Shown here: piece after piece, positions 24,280-37,000 of the stretch
How positions within the stretch are numbered: position 1 is the stretch's first letter
How the letters are laid out: each line of letters begins with the position of its first letter
Assembly (NCBI RefSeq): GCF_963924675.1
Contig: NC_089222.1
Coordinates: forward strand, 140,607,281-140,671,280
Direction: 5' to 3'
Length of the DNA: 64,000 nucleotides
From: Phocoena phocoena
Lineage: Eukaryota > Chordata > Mammalia > Artiodactyla > Phocoenidae
The notes under the pieces: generated by a model
Database searches by the model: none
What the model saw: the letters and a program-made list of their open reading frames with translations, nothing else
Told to the model about the DNA's origin: nothing
Position numbers and translations under genes: made by a program

Positions 24280-25290
24280 GCTTCAATAAATTCAAATCAT
24301 ATAGACATAAATCAATTCAAAAGTTAAATTCCCTTTCTAACCATTGCTCCCCTCTGCCTTGAAGCCCTCTCTCTGGGGGGAGTAGCCACGGTTAACTGTT
24401 TACAAGTGCCCTTATTCCATGCTCATCCAAATACATTCATGAGAACGGCATCATATGCTTTTGCAACTGGCATTTATCACTCACCCACATATTCCGGAAC
24501 TCCTTCTCTGTCAACATATACAGGTCTATCATATTCTTTTTAGCCAAGTGCTATTCCATAATATGGAACAATGATGATATACTATAATCTATTGTTGGAT
24601 ATTTGGACACTATTACAAATTCTGTGACATTGAATTTTCTTGTATGTGTATCCTTGTGCAATTGTAATATGAGTAGATTCTTCAAAAGTAAATTGTTAGG
24701 TCAAAGGATGTATTAAACACATTCAGAGAAACAGAATGTGTAATATATAGAGAGAGATTTATTTAAAGGAATTGGCTCACGCAGTTATGGAGGCTGGCAA
24801 GTCCCAAGTCTGCAGTTCAAGTCCCAAGACCATCTGCTGCAGAAAGCCCTCTTGCTCAGGGGAAGTCAGTCTTCCGTTCTACGCAGGTCTTCAACTGATT
24901 AGATGAGGCCCACCACATTATGGAAGGCAAGCTGCTTTACTCTAAGTTCACCATTTAAAATGCAAATTTCATTCAAAAACACCTTCAGAGAAACATCTAG
25001 AATAATGTTTGACCAGATATCTGGGCACCATGGACCAGCCACACTGGCATATATTAGCCATCACAAAAGATATGTTAATTTAAAATTTTGATAAGTTATT
25101 ACCAAACTGTGCTCTAAAAAGGTCATTCCAATTTATACTTTGACCCAGCAAGTGTAAAGGCATGCCCTTAAACTCACATCCTTACCAACATGAAATATCA
25201 TTCTTTTTCATTTTTTAACCAATCAATGGGTGAAGATGGTATCTGTTGTTTTTATTTGCACTCATCTCTAGTGCAGTTAAAACTATTTTT
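24280..25290 (-). repeat. Old L1, split by an LTR (24,709-25,065)
   Basis: AACCATTGCTCCCCTCTGCC, AAGTGCTATTCCATAATATG and TGTTGGATATTTGGACAC continue after the LTR with TTACCAAACTGTGCTC. Confidence 0.7.
24709..25065 (-). mobile_element. ERVL/MaLR-type LTR inserted in an L1
   Basis: On the minus strand it begins TGTGATGGCTAATATATG and ends TTTAATACA. The flanking 5-mers AAGGA and AAAGA fit the 5-bp duplication of ERVL-class elements. The L1 on both sides (24,280-24,708 and 25,066-25,290) rejoins if this block is removed. Confidence 0.65.
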
Positions 25291-25294
25291 TACA

Positions 25295-26460
25295 GAAAAT
25301 AACAAACGTTAACAAGGATGTGGAGAAACTGGAACACCGGTGCACTGCTGGTGGGAATGTAAAATGGTGAAGCCACTGTGGAAAATCGTATGATGATTTC
25401 TCAGAAAATTGAACCTAGAATTACCACATGATCCAGCAATTCCACTGCTGGATATATACTCAAAAGAACTGAAAGCAGAGATGTAAACAGATATTTGAAT
25501 ACAGATGGTCCCGGACTTACGATGTTTTACTCATGATTTTTGACTTTACAATGGTGTGAAAGTGATACACATTCACAAATTTGAATTGTGAATTTAGACC
25601 TTTTCCCGAGCTAGCAACATGCTGCCTGGTACTCTCTCGTGATGCTGGGCAACAGCAGCCACAGGTCCCAGCCAGCCCCGCAATCACGAGAGTAAACAAC
25701 CAGACACCGACAACCACTCTGTACCCAGACAACCATTGTTTTCCACTTTCAGTACAGTATTCAATAAATTACAGGAGACAGTCAACACTTTAATACAAAA
25801 TAGGCTTTGTATTAGACGATTTTGCCCGACTGTAGGCTAATGTAAGTGTTTTGAGCGTGTTTAAGGTCAGCTAAGCTAAGCTAGGATGTTTGGTAGGTTA
25901 GGTGTATTAAATACACTTTCAACTTAATGATATTTTAAATTCAGGATGGGTTTATCAGGATGTAACTCTACTGTAAGTCGAGGACAATCTGTACTCAAGT
26001 TTATAGCAGCGTTATTTACAGTAGCCAAGAGATGGGGGCAACCCAAGTGTCCATCAACAGAAGAATGGATTATAAAAATGTGTTACATACATAAAATGGA
26101 ATATTATGCAGCCTTAAAAAGGAAGGAAATTGTGACACATGCCACAACATGGGTGAAACTTTGAAGTTATGCTAAGTGAAATAAGCCCAAAATGACAAAT
26201 ACTACATGATTCCACTTACATGAAGTACTTAGTCAAATCCATACGGACAGAAAGTAGAATGGTGGGTGCCAGGGGCTGGGGGGAGGAGAGAATGGGAAAT
26301 TATTGTTTAATGGATAGAGTTTCAATGGGGAAGATGAAAAAGTTCTGGAAATGAATGGTCGCAGAACAATGTAGATGTACTTAATGCCAGAGGACTGTAC
26401 ACTTAAAAATGGTTGAAACAGTAATGTTATGGTATGCATATTTTCCAATTAAAAATAACT
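25295..26460 (+). repeat. L1 3' region, split by Tigger-like element
   Basis: AACAAGGATGTGGAGAAACTG, CAGCAATTCCACTGCTGG, then after 25,991 AAGTTTATAGCAGCG, GAATATTATGCAGCC, ATGATTCCACTTACATGAAG. Confidence 0.85.
25502..25991. mobile_element. Tigger-like (pogo) nonautonomous DNA transposon in an L1
   Basis: 490 bp with terminal inverted repeats CAGATGGTCCCGGACTTAC and GTAAGTCGAGGACAATCTG. It is flanked by the TA duplication (25500-25501, 25992-25993) typical of Tc1/mariner-pogo elements. Removing it rejoins the L1 3' sequence on both sides. It contains no transposase frame. Confidence 0.85.
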
Positions 26461-26464
26461 ATTT

Positions 26465-27560
26465 TTAAAATTTATATTTCTTTTGTGAATTGTCTTTTCA
26501 TATCATTTGCTCTTATTTCTGTTGAGTTTTTTCTTTTTCATATTGACCAAAGGAATTCTTTCTATACTTTGGACATTTAACAGTTTGTTATACGTATTGC
26601 AAATATTTTCTCCCTCTCTAACATTTCTCAGGTATTTGTTTAAATAACACCAAATAAAAGTTTAAAATATTACAAAATCAAATATGCAGCTTTTCCTTTA
26701 TGGCTTCAGATTTATTACTTTGTGGAGAAAGGTAGGCCTTCTTCATTTCATAATTATAAAACTATTCTATACTTTCAGAGTTTTTCTATATTTAGATTTT
26801 TTAATCTATTGGAATTTTTCTTTGTGTGTAGTGCAAGGTAGAGAACCTAAGTCACTAATTGATAGTTTCCTAAATGGATAGCCAATTGGACTGAAACTTT
26901 TTTCTGAATGGTCTCTTCCTCAGTGATTTGAAATGCCACATTTATCATAAATTAATCTGTTTTGGCCTATTCTGTTTCATTGATCTTTTTGTTTATTTCT
27001 GCTCCCAAATCACATTGCTTTTAATTTTTTAAAATATTTAGTTATTTATTTATTTGGCTGCGCCAGGTCTTAGTTGTGGCATGCGGGATCTTCGCTGCCG
27101 TGTGTGGGATCTTTACCTGCGGCATGCAGGATCTTTGTTTTAGCTGTGGCATGCGGGACCTAGTTTCCCCGACCAGGGATTGAACCCGGGCCCCCTGCAT
27201 TGGGAACGTGGAGTCTCAACCACTGGACCACCAGGGAAGTCCCTCACATTGCTTTTATTACTGTAGTTTTATAGGACATTTTGATATCTGGTAGGGCACG
27301 GACCCCTTATTCATATTCCTTTATCCAGAACTTGATAAAATTGACTAGTCTCACAATTTTCTTTCTGATGAACTTTAGAATCAGATTTCCAATTCCTGAT
27401 GGACATTCTACTGGCACTCTGATTGGAATTGCATTACATTTTTAGATATAAAGAACTGACCCTCTTAAATATTGACTCTTCTTAGGAACATTGTATTCCT
27501 CATCTATTCAGATCTTTCACGTCCTTCAGTCAAGTCATATTTTTCTTTGTAGAGAAAAAT
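26465..27560 (-). repeat. L1 ORF2 region, reverse, split by a SINE
   Basis: TGTTTCATTGATCTTTTTG, GTTTTGGCCTATTC and CTCTTAAATATTGACTC are reverse L1 ORF2. It has many stops and no intact frame. Confidence 0.7.
27024..27243 (-). mobile_element. SINE form D (GGTCTTAGTTGTGGCATGCG body) inside L1
   Basis: Reverse copy with a perfect 14-bp duplication TCACATTGCTTTTA (27010-27023, 27244-27257). The body repeats the GGCATGCGGGATCT module. Confidence 0.93.
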
Positions 27561-27567
27561 GCCCATT

Positions 27568-27878
27568 TAAAAAAATACATTTATTTATTTATTTGTGTTT
27601 GGCTGCACTGGGTCTTCGTTGCTGCGTGCGGGCTTTCTCTAGTTGCAGAGAGCGGGGGCTACTCTTCGTTGCGGTGTGCGGGTTTCTCATTGTGGTGGCT
27701 TCTCTTGTTGCGGAGCGTGAGCTCTAGGCACGTGGACTTCAGTAGTTGTGGCACGTGGGCTCAGTAGTTGTGGCGCACGGGCTTAGTTGCTCCGCAGCAT
27801 GTGGGATCTTCCTGGACCAGGGCTCGAACCCGTGTCCCCTGCACTGGCAGGCGGATTCTCAACCACTGCACCAAGCCC
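27568..27878 (-). mobile_element. SINE form A
   Basis: Full body. The head is clipped within CAACCACTGCACCAAGCCCC. Confidence 0.9.
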
Positions 27879-28072
27879 CTCTTATTTATCTTTGAAGCCA
27901 AAATGAACTAAATATTAAATTCAACTAATTTAATTGAGCTAATATGAATAAAATGTTTTTTTTAGATTTTGGGATAAACAGAGCCTGGATTGGCAAAGGA
28001 GCACACTGCTCTTCTGAACTTCAGGACTCAAAATGGGTCTTGGCCAGCATCAAAAATGGGCATTTTTCTCTG

Positions 28073-28373
28073 GGACTTCCCTGGTGGCGCAGTGGTTAAG
28101 ACTCTGCCTGCCAATGCAGGGAACACGGGTTCAAGCCCTGGTCCGGGAAGATCCCACATGCCGCAGAGCAACTAAGCCCGTGTGCCACAACTACTGAGCC
28201 TGTGCTCTAGAGCCCACGAGCCACAACTACTGAGCCCACGTGCCACAACTACCGAAGCCCCCGCACCTACAGCCCGTGCTCCGCAACGAGTAGCCATTGC
28301 AACGAGAAGCCCGCACACCACAATGAAGACGCAACAACGCAGCCAAAAATAAAATTAAAAAAAAATAAATAAG
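28073..28373 (+). mobile_element. SINE form A
   Basis: GGGACTTCCCTGGTGGCGCAG to GCAGCCAAAAATAAAATT, with small internal deletions. Confidence 0.92.
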
Positions 28374-28862
28374 AAGTGAAGCAAAAAGTGAGAAATCATG
28401 CTACAATAGCTAAGACTGTCTTTAAATATATTTCTTGTGAAAACCCAAATCAGCATTGGTGGAAATTATAATCTTGCATATTTTAATACACAGCCACATC
28501 CTTATACAGACACATCCAAGCATGCAAGACTTTCAGCTTTTCCTCTCTATGAATCATGCATACCAGATTAGTGTATTTAAATTTTTTCACACATAACTTG
28601 AATGTATCATTAGTTTTCATACATTTTTCAACTTGAATTTTCTCTGGGTAACAAAGTGCTTTCAGAGATATAATATTAACAGAATTTACAGTTATGAATT
28701 AAACCTAAAACACAGCAGTAATCTTCACAGTTAAAGATGTAAGGAAACATTGCGGGACTTAACCAACGCCATAGTCTAGTAAGTACCACAGCCAGATCTT
28801 ATGAGCGAGAGTTCTCATTTACAGCGCTCAACTTAAAGTTAGTTCAATCAAAAATATTTTCT

Positions 28863-29133
28863 GGGCTTCCCTGGTGGCGTCCGGAGCCTGTGCTCCGCAA
28901 CGGGAGAGGCCACAACAGTGAGAGGCCCGCGTACCGCAAAAAAAAAAAAGGGCCTCTCACTGTTGTGGCCTCTCCCGTTGCGGAGCACAGGCTCCGGACG
29001 CGCAGGCTCAGCGGCCATGGCTCACGGGCCCAGCTGATCCGCGGCATGTGAGATCTTCCCGGACCAGGGCACGAACCCGTGTCCCCTGCATCGGCAGGCG
29101 GACTCTCAACCACTGCGCCACCAGGGAAGCCCC
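28863..29133. mobile_element. Head-to-head pair of form-B SINEs forming a perfect hairpin
   Basis: A shortened plus-strand SINE (28863-28949; its centre is deleted between GGTGGC and TCCGGAG) is followed directly by a full minus-strand copy (28950-29133). Bases 28878-28928 and 28950-29000 are exact reverse complements (51 bp) around a 21-base loop that includes the A tail. Confidence 0.95.
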
Positions 29134-30479
29134 CATAAAAGATTTTAAAAGCTGCCTGGGAAACCCATGGAATTTCAGCCTTCCAAGAGACAGAGGGTTC
29201 ACATAATAGATACCCTTCGTTTAAAAGCTCACTATCGAGAGGAACGAGGTCCTTCTACTTTTAAAGAGTTCCTTTATAAGATTCACTGTCACAGATTAAA
29301 GCTAGTAACATTCAAAGATCCCCAGACTTAAATTCATAGAATATTCAGGAAAAGGATTTAAAGAGTGATACTTAGATGTATTCTTTTATACCTTGGCTTT
29401 GATGAACATTTTTTTTACTCACATCTTTTGCACACTTTTTATTTTGGTCTCTGGTATTCAATTCTTTAATGCTTCCTATCTAATCTAATGCTATTCAATA
29501 AACGAGCAAATGTTTTACTTAAAAAAAAGAAATCAATGTGGAATCAGCATCCGAAGGTAATATGTTGATGTTAAAGATGGAACTAGCCACACTGGATTAA
29601 AAAGAAAAAGAAAAAAGCAGGTTCTCATTAAATTGAATCTGCATGTAACTCCCTGACAAAATGTGTAAAAGACCAAAGATAAATTAATAATTTTTACTAC
29701 CTATGTAAATACCTGCTTCCTGTGCATTTTGTTCACTTTTAAGTTCCTATTTATAGATACTATTTTTAAAATATCCATCCTTATTTGCTTCAAAACAATA
29801 AGGATGGTCTAGATTAGCAATGGTTGGATGGCTTTGGGGACTGGTTGACTAGAATATGGGGATTTAGTATACTGTACTGCTTCTGAGTATGGGTAAAATT
29901 ATCCTTAATTAAAAAGAAAAACTGTAGTGGCCAAATTATGGCACAGCCATACAATGAACAAATAAGCAAACATTAAAACATTTTACAAATAAAGAAAAAC
30001 CCAAACATATATGAAGAAAATTCAACACGTTGAAAATAATTACTTTCAGCTTCTGGGATTAAATGATTTTACTTTATTTTTGTTTTTTATTTAACAACCC
30101 TAAACATTTATGATCTGAAAACCAATTTGTTACTGAGCTGCTTCCCATTATCTATTTAAGACTCTTCATCACCTATTTAAGCTTAATGTTTTGAAACTCT
30201 CAACTGTCTTGCAATTATGTATTTTTACTGCAAACTCGCGGAACAACTGTGGACTGTGATAGGCAAATATACATTTAGGATATATCTGTATGCATTAATA
30301 GAAATCACCCATATTTTAGTTTCACAATGCTTGTCTTAATGGGGAAAATGTCTAACTGTCTGACAAATTACATTCTTGAAATAAAATAGTACGCAGTGCT
30401 TACAAATGCTATGTAAGTATACTCATTAACCTAGGAGAAAGTTCACACAGTATGAGAGACTACAAACCAGGATGTAGCA
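29134..30479. other. A/T-rich single-copy DNA
   Basis: Many A/T runs; no gene or clear repeat seen. Confidence 0.5.
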
Positions 30480-30598
30480 GGAATTCCCTGGCCGGCCAGT
30501 GGTTAGGACTCCATGTCGCCACTGCAGGGGGCATGGGTTCAATCCTTGGTCGGGGAACTTGCAAGCCGTGAGGCTCGGCCAAAAAAAAAGTAACAAAA
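30480..30598 (+). mobile_element. SINE form C
   Basis: GGAATTCCCTGGCCGGCCAG head to GAGGCTCGGCC and an A-rich tail. Confidence 0.87.
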
Positions 30599-30794
30599 AA
30601 CAAACCAAAAAACAAAAACACGGATGTATAATGACACCAATTTTGTAAACTCGTAAAAACACAGAAAAGGATCTGAGAAAAATGCATCTTTAAATAGTTG
30701 CCTAGTGAGTGAATTATAATTTCGGGTGTTTTTAGCTTGTCTGTTTCCTGAGTTTTTCCCCCAGTGAGCACGGACTGCCCCTGTACTGAAATCT

Positions 30795-31037
30795 CACACA
30801 CACACACACACACACACTTCTCCCTGCCCCTGCCCTCACACTTGCATACACACTTACAAACACCCCCCCCCACACACACACTTCTCCCTGCCCCTGCCCT
30901 CACACTTGCATACACACTTACCAAACACCCACACACACATTCTCCCTGCCCCTGCCCTCACACTTGCATACACACTTACCAAACACCCACACACACACAT
31001 TCTCCCTGCCCCTGCCCTCACACTTGCATACACACTT

Positions 31038-31073
<36 letters not shown>

Positions 31074-31250
31074 TTCTCCCTGCCCCTGCCCTCACACTTG
31101 CATACACACTTACCAAACACCCACACACACAAATTCTCCCTGCCCCTGCCCTCACACTTGCATACACACTTACCAAACACACACACACACACACTCTCCC
31201 TGCCCCTGCCCTCACACTTGCATACACACTTACCAAACACCCAGACAAGA
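30795..31250. repeat. CA-rich minisatellite, seven units of about 60 bp
   Basis: Seven copies of a unit made of CTCCCTGCCCCTGCCCTCAC, then CACTTGCATACACACTTAC and a variable CA tract. Unit starts are 30820, 30884, 30942, 31002, 31076, 31136 and 31196. Length differences lie almost only in the CA tracts, and a C9 run interrupts the first unit. All long open frames across it are repeat artefacts. Confidence 0.95.
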
Positions 31251-31959
31251 CTCCTTTCCCAGGGCCTCCGTGATCATCATGCATCTCCGCATCAGGCACC
31301 AGGTTCCATGCCTTAATTCCTGGTTAGTCTACATCTGAAAGGTCAAATTCAACCTCAAACAAGCCAAGAGAATGCAGGGTTCTTGCTAACTGCCTTTTCT
31401 AGTTAACAAACCAGACTGTCATTACTAAACAGTTATCTTCCTTGTCCTTCTAGAACATCTGAACTGACCTCCACTCAACCATTCCTATCACTCAGTTCTC
31501 ATTCAACTACTTGTTGAAAGGGCAAGAAATTAACTTTTTCTAAGTACTGATCCCAGAAAAGATGCCTCAACGTGTTTTTTGGGTTTTTTTTTTTAAGTAA
31601 TTGTTTTCTTTTGACAGCTGAAGAGAACACCCACTTGAGGGTTCATTTTATTAAAAAATCATAAAAGGATGCTTAAGGCAAGGATCTAGAAGTACTACAT
31701 TCCAATTTTCTATAAAAGAGGCAATTTCTTTTAGGTATCAATCTATACAAGAAGTGAAAAAACCTTACCTGTTGTGCTTTTTAGAAAATTAATAAATCTC
31801 TTTAAACATATTACTAGCAATGAGTTCAGAATAAGAAAATCTTTGCATCTGTAAACATTTATCACATTCCTAGGGGTGGACGGCTGGGTAATACGAAATG
31901 AACACTGCCAGATGGGTTACAGGGTTAAAATTCACTAGTTTTTTTCCCCATTGGTTTAT
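31251..31959. other. Single-copy DNA
   Basis: No gene or clear repeat recognised. Confidence 0.5.
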
Positions 31960-32120
31960 TTTTTAAATATTTATCTATTTGGCTGCACCAGGTCTTAGTT
32001 GCAGCATGGGGGTTCTCAGTCAAGGCATATGGGATCTTGCTCCCTGACCAGGGATCGAACCTGGGCCCCTTGCATTGGGAACGTGGAGTCTTAGGTCACT
32101 GGACCATCAGGGAATTCCCT
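31960..32120 (-). mobile_element. SINE form D
   Basis: GGCTGCACCAGGTCTTAG to GGACCATCAGGGAATTCCC. Confidence 0.87.
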
Positions 32121-32527
32121 TTATTTTTTTAGATAACCCTTTAACTGCAACAAGTAGCTGCTAAAAATTCTGGTACCAAAAAATTGCATCAAGTATCCAT
32201 ACACACAGCAAGAGAAAATGTTTCAGCTCCATTTAAATTTGCATATCCAAACAGTCTTACAAAACTTAAAAACTACAGGCAAATCTACTTGCATCACTGT
32301 TTCAGGTCCTTCCTCCACCAAGAATTTTCCCACTCCCCAAGAGTTGCCAAAGCCCTCTTTTGGGTGTCATTTCAACCCAAATCAATGTCCTCTGCATTTC
32401 TTTCTGTAGTTTCAGGTTTTACGATGCCACACCTCACCGCTGTGAGCTCTGTTCACACTGGGCATTCCAGCGGCACACAGCCCTTGCAGAGTTCTATGAT
32501 CCGCTGGGACTCGTCGTTAATCTTTGG

Positions 32528-32640
32528 CCAGGCCACACAGCAACGTAGCATGTAGGACCTTAGCTCCCCAACTAGGGATTGAACCTGCAGCCCCTGCACT
32601 GGAAGCTCAGTTTTAACCACTGGACCGCCAGGGAAGTCCC
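32528..32640 (-). mobile_element. SINE form C
   Basis: GGCCACACAGCAACGTAGC to GGACCGCCAGGGAAGTCCC. Confidence 0.85.
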
Positions 32641-33079
32641 CCCAAGGACTAATTTTTAAAGCATTCTTGCCTCCTACTAATCAAGTCCACAGGCAAAATA
32701 ACATCAAACGTAGAGTTCTAAACTTCGTTCCAAGGCCTCTCCCTCTTTAGTGGTGACCTTGGCAAGATGCCATCTCTGGCTCCACTTCTGCATTTGCCAA
32801 ATCAGCAGTGTCCAGTACCACCTCTAAAGACTATTTAGACGGCAAAACAGAGGGACAAGGACTTGCATGACAGCGAATCTCGAAAATAATACACAAATAC
32901 AAACCTGTAAGATCTCGTGCTAGCTTTTTCAGTATTTATAAGCGTAGTTCATAGGAAGAGTGAATAATTACGTATTTATTTTGCTTCAGAGAACAGGGGA
33001 CTGATTTCCCATTAAACCAATTTAGTCACAAAAGCATCTTCAAAGTACACTGTTGAAGTATTATAGAAAAAATGAAGTA

Positions 33080-33988
33080 TTCCACTCTTCCAAAATTTTA
33101 TTAAGACTTTGGAAAAACAAATGTGAAAATTCTTTAAAATGAAATTTAAACAACTTAATTCATGTGCTTCAAGAAATTCTTTCATAATTGAGATTTTATT
33201 TGTTGTTTTGAGGATCAGTACACAGACATTTCAATTTGTACACAATTCTCAACATACGTACCAAAAACCTAAAAAATCATGTAGTTGTGATTCTTTTCTG
33301 AACAGTTATTCCAGTGACTTTCCAGCTTAAAATTTGGGGGCAAATTTTCCTTCACAGGATATCAAGTACCAATATCTTCAAATATTGATATGCTGTTACA
33401 TCGTAAGTCCCACTAATTCACAATTTAATATCACATACACTACATACTCAAATTGTCAATCGTTCACAGCACATTAACAGTTACTAGAAGAACTGGACTA
33501 CCACGACCAAAGATGTTACAGAGTGCACAAAACTCTGCCCAGGAGAGCCAAGATCAAGGGGTGAGTGGTTTGCTTTAGGAAACAATTCTACCAAAAACAA
33601 CGTGGGAAGAGAAGTAATTTAAAGTGTTTAAGACATTAAATGCGCAACTGACTCCAAACTGCCATTTAGTACGCTTTGTATTATAGGATATAAAAGCTAC
33701 CCTCCATCTGTGGAATGTTAAGCTGACACCCAAGACAATCAAAGCCTCCCATATTCAATATCCCACTATTTTCTGGTTGTACCAAAAAATAAACAACCAG
33801 CAAATGATTTCACCTCTTAAAAAAAAGCATTTACACTTAAAAAATGGGATGAGGTGGGATTCCTTCCTTTTTAAAAATGTTTCTAGAGCTACTAAAAAAC
33901 TTGCATTTACAAAATAGTTGATAAAAATATTCCTCTGGATTGTACAAGAAGGGAAACAGGGACCACTGATAGGACCAGGTGTGTGATA
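33080..33988 (-). other. HMGN1: HMGN1 3' untranslated region (approximate)
   Basis: About 0.9 kb of A/T-rich sequence follows the stop. It is free of interspersed repeats, unlike its surroundings, and matches my memory of the conserved HMGN1 3' UTR around 33.6-33.96 kb. Two minus-strand AATAAA signals are possible: 33195-33200 and 33097-33102. I placed the end after the second one. The exact cleavage site is inferred. Confidence 0.6.
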
Positions 33989-34036
33989 TTAATCAGACTT
34001 GGCTTCTTTCTCTCCTGCTTCATCAGAAGCTGGGCT
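33989..34036 (-). CDS. HMGN1: HMGN1 coding exon 6 and stop
   Basis: 48 nt encoding SPASDEAGEKEAKSD and TAA. Acceptor GATTTTGCAG. This is the C-terminal end of the acidic regulatory tail. Confidence 0.97.
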   Translation of the reverse strand, partial: SPASDEAGEKEAKSD

Positions 34037-37000
34037 CTGCAAAATCAAAGGAAAAACAGTGATAGAACATTTGACTTCTGTGTCAGTGTTATACTGTTAG
34101 AGATATTTAGCATTTAATACAGTGTAAGTTTTATTCATTACTATTATTAAGTCTTGACAATACATTCAATCCTCATTATTTGTAGATTCTGTATTTATAA
34201 ATTTACTGACTCACTAGAAGTTATTTGTAACCCCAAATCAATACTCATGTTTCATGTTCCATGGTCATGTACGTGCAGATACAGAGCAGCAAAAATATGA
34301 GTCACCCGACACAGACATTCCCAGCTGAGGCCCTTCTGCCTTGTTTCAGCTGTAACACTGTAAACAAGTGTCTTTTTCACACTCTGTTTAGTGCCACACA
34401 TTTCACATTTTTTTGTGCTTTTGGTCAACAATGTTTACTAGACAAGTATAGTGCCGTCCAGTACTATGTGCTATGCAAGAAGGTTGTGACGTGCCATGTG
34501 AAGACACACGTTAGACAGCTTCACTGAGGCACGAGTTATAGTGCTGTTTCTGTTGGCCCTGAGTTCAATATTAACTTACCCAAAACATACATTAAACAGA
34601 CACACATAAAATAAGGTTATGGTTTGATCTGTTGATGGAAATGTTGTGATGAGAACATTTTGAGAATTTCCACTATGAGCAACCGTCCAGTATACAGAGC
34701 AACCTTATAGAACACAACCATCATGAATAAGGAGAATCAACTGTAGTTGATAAAAGGGATCAGAAGGCCTCATTCTCCCCTTATAACTGGATTAGTTAAT
34801 TTCATCTTACTATCACATAATATTTGACTTGGGGTTAGATTTAGGAATTTGTGACTGCAAATCGGGGGAGTAAGTAGTTATTACGTTAAAATCTGATCTA
34901 TAAATATAAAAGTCTAAAAATTAATATTCTATTTAGATTTTCTGCTTAGCCAATGTTAAAAAAAAAAAAGGCTTGGCTTAAAAAGTTATATACCACAACC
35001 TTGCAACACACTTTTTTTTTTTTTTTCTCAGAGCTTAAAAGGATAAAGATTAAGGACATCAATCTTTTTAATTGCTTAATCTAAGTTACTACTTAATCCT
35101 AGACAAGTGGCTTTTAAGAAAAATAAGCCTTCTTTATTAGAAAGTGGGAATAATAAGACAAACGAAGGGAATCAATTAAAAAAATTTAAAGCAATATCCA
35201 GAATATAAAAACCAAACAAGATTATTAACAGTTCTACAGATGGCAATTTGGGGAAAAAAAAAAAAAAAAAAGACTAGAATATTTGTTTAAAGAAAACCCC
35301 TAGGTCATGTTAAAGAAAGAAAAATGTGTTATACCATTTAGTAAATTAAATCTTTTTAAAAACTCACACAAGCAATTAAATTAATGAACCCCATATACAA
35401 TAAAGATCATGAATCTGAGTTTGAAATTCTGAATACATTACAATTTCTTGTTCACTCACTTAAAAAAACCCATTTACACATATATTTTCAAATAGGATCT
35501 AATGCATAAAAATAATCTGTCCATTCACTTGGGAGTTACTGTACAAAACTCTGTTCAATATCCTAAAGGATAAAGACTGCCTTATCTGCTACATAAAAAT
35601 ATAGTTTATTATCTACTCTTCAGAGTCAAAATGAACAATACACAAACACTTCTGACCTCCTCATTTTTAGTTTCTCCATTTTCTGCAGGTAAGTCTTCTT
35701 TAGTCTCTTGGTTAGCCACTTCAGCCTGCTTTCCCTTTGCTCCCCTTTTCCCTTTTGTTTGCACTTTTTTGTCAGAAGATTTATCCTGTGACAGAACAAG
35801 AATATATTTTACGTGTCAACTCTGCACTTACTAACATTTTCTGACTTGCTAGAGAGATTGCATCCACCGCAGCTGCAATGTTAATGTGGTCGTGTGTCAC
35901 CTCTGAGTTACAGGACACACCTTAAGGTCCACCCCCAGTAATCAGGACCACACAGCACACTGAGGAGACCCTTAACAGCACCTGCACACCAAGTGTCATC
36001 AGACTTACAACAATTAAACCTAATTAAACCTAAAGCCTCAGCTACAACCCTTCTCCACTTTCTCAATTACCCGCTATTCTCTAAAGTTCCACATGAGAGA
36101 ACAAATGAAGTGAAGAACTGCTGGAGGAATCGCTTCCCCAATATAACCCTACCTACCCCCAAACTCTTTAAGCAGGAAAAAAATAATCAAATTGTCAAAT
36201 AACCACTGTCTTGACAAGATGGTTACCCTCACAGTTAAGACCTTTCACCTGAGAAAAGCACCATGTTGTTAAGGTCAGACTGACTATCCTACTACAGTTC
36301 TGCTACAGTTAGTCCCTTGATATCATATAAGAAGTAGCTAAAAGGATCAATTTTGAGTTTATCGTTTTCATTCAGGTGTTTGAAGAACCTGAAAAGCACA
36401 GGTGTTAGTATGATGATAAGAGATTCAAAGGTTAAGCCACTTTAAAGTAATATAAAACAGTATTTCTGGACACCATCAACTGGGAAGAACACACTTAAGT
36501 ATTTCCTGTAAGTAGAGAATGTAGTTAACAGCCGACTTAGATAAGACCAATAGTGACCGATACTTCTATAATGGCATTCCATACATGAATGCATGACAAC
36601 TACTAGTAATTCAGTATCTTTAGAATAATAAATTACCTAAACAAACATATTTGGGACAACACCGCTACATACATTGCCACCATGAAGCGTGACAATCGTT
36701 TCTGTATTTAAAAATGATTCTTTTATAATCTGATTTCTTTAGATTTCTCATTAATTTAATAACCATTATCACAGTAACATAAAAATGTAAAACCTGAAAC
36801 GTGAAAACAGAACTATGCGATACCCTGGACTGAAATAATACCATTTTAACTATCAACAGCTGGAAAGTGACACGAAACAAAATAAATCAACACGTCTGTA
36901 GTATGGTAATCAATACATCAAAAGCTTTACCTCCTGTTTAAGGCTTTAAAACGATTCGGTTATGAAGACAAAGATATATTATTGAAACTAAAAGGAGAAA

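Noticed and set aside
26465..27560. Possible intact L1 or retroviral coding region
   Set aside because: The reverse L1 ORF2 sequence is full of stops and interrupted by a SINE; no intact mobile-element gene exists in the window.
30820..31250. Direct repeats with near-regular spacing, CRISPR-like at first sight
   Set aside because: The 'spacers' are variable CA tracts, not unique sequence, and the genome is mammalian.
30764..31338. Long Thr/His/Pro-rich and Cys/Val-rich frames on both strands
   Set aside because: They are translations of the CA-rich minisatellite; the unit length near 60 bp keeps frames open.
32294..32530. Minus-strand stretch that looks coding (for example INDESQRIIELCKGC) with two TGA codons
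   Set aside because: Two stops in 79 codons is close to random expectation for this composition, there is no family match I can name, and it abuts a SINE. Not enough to call a pseudogene.
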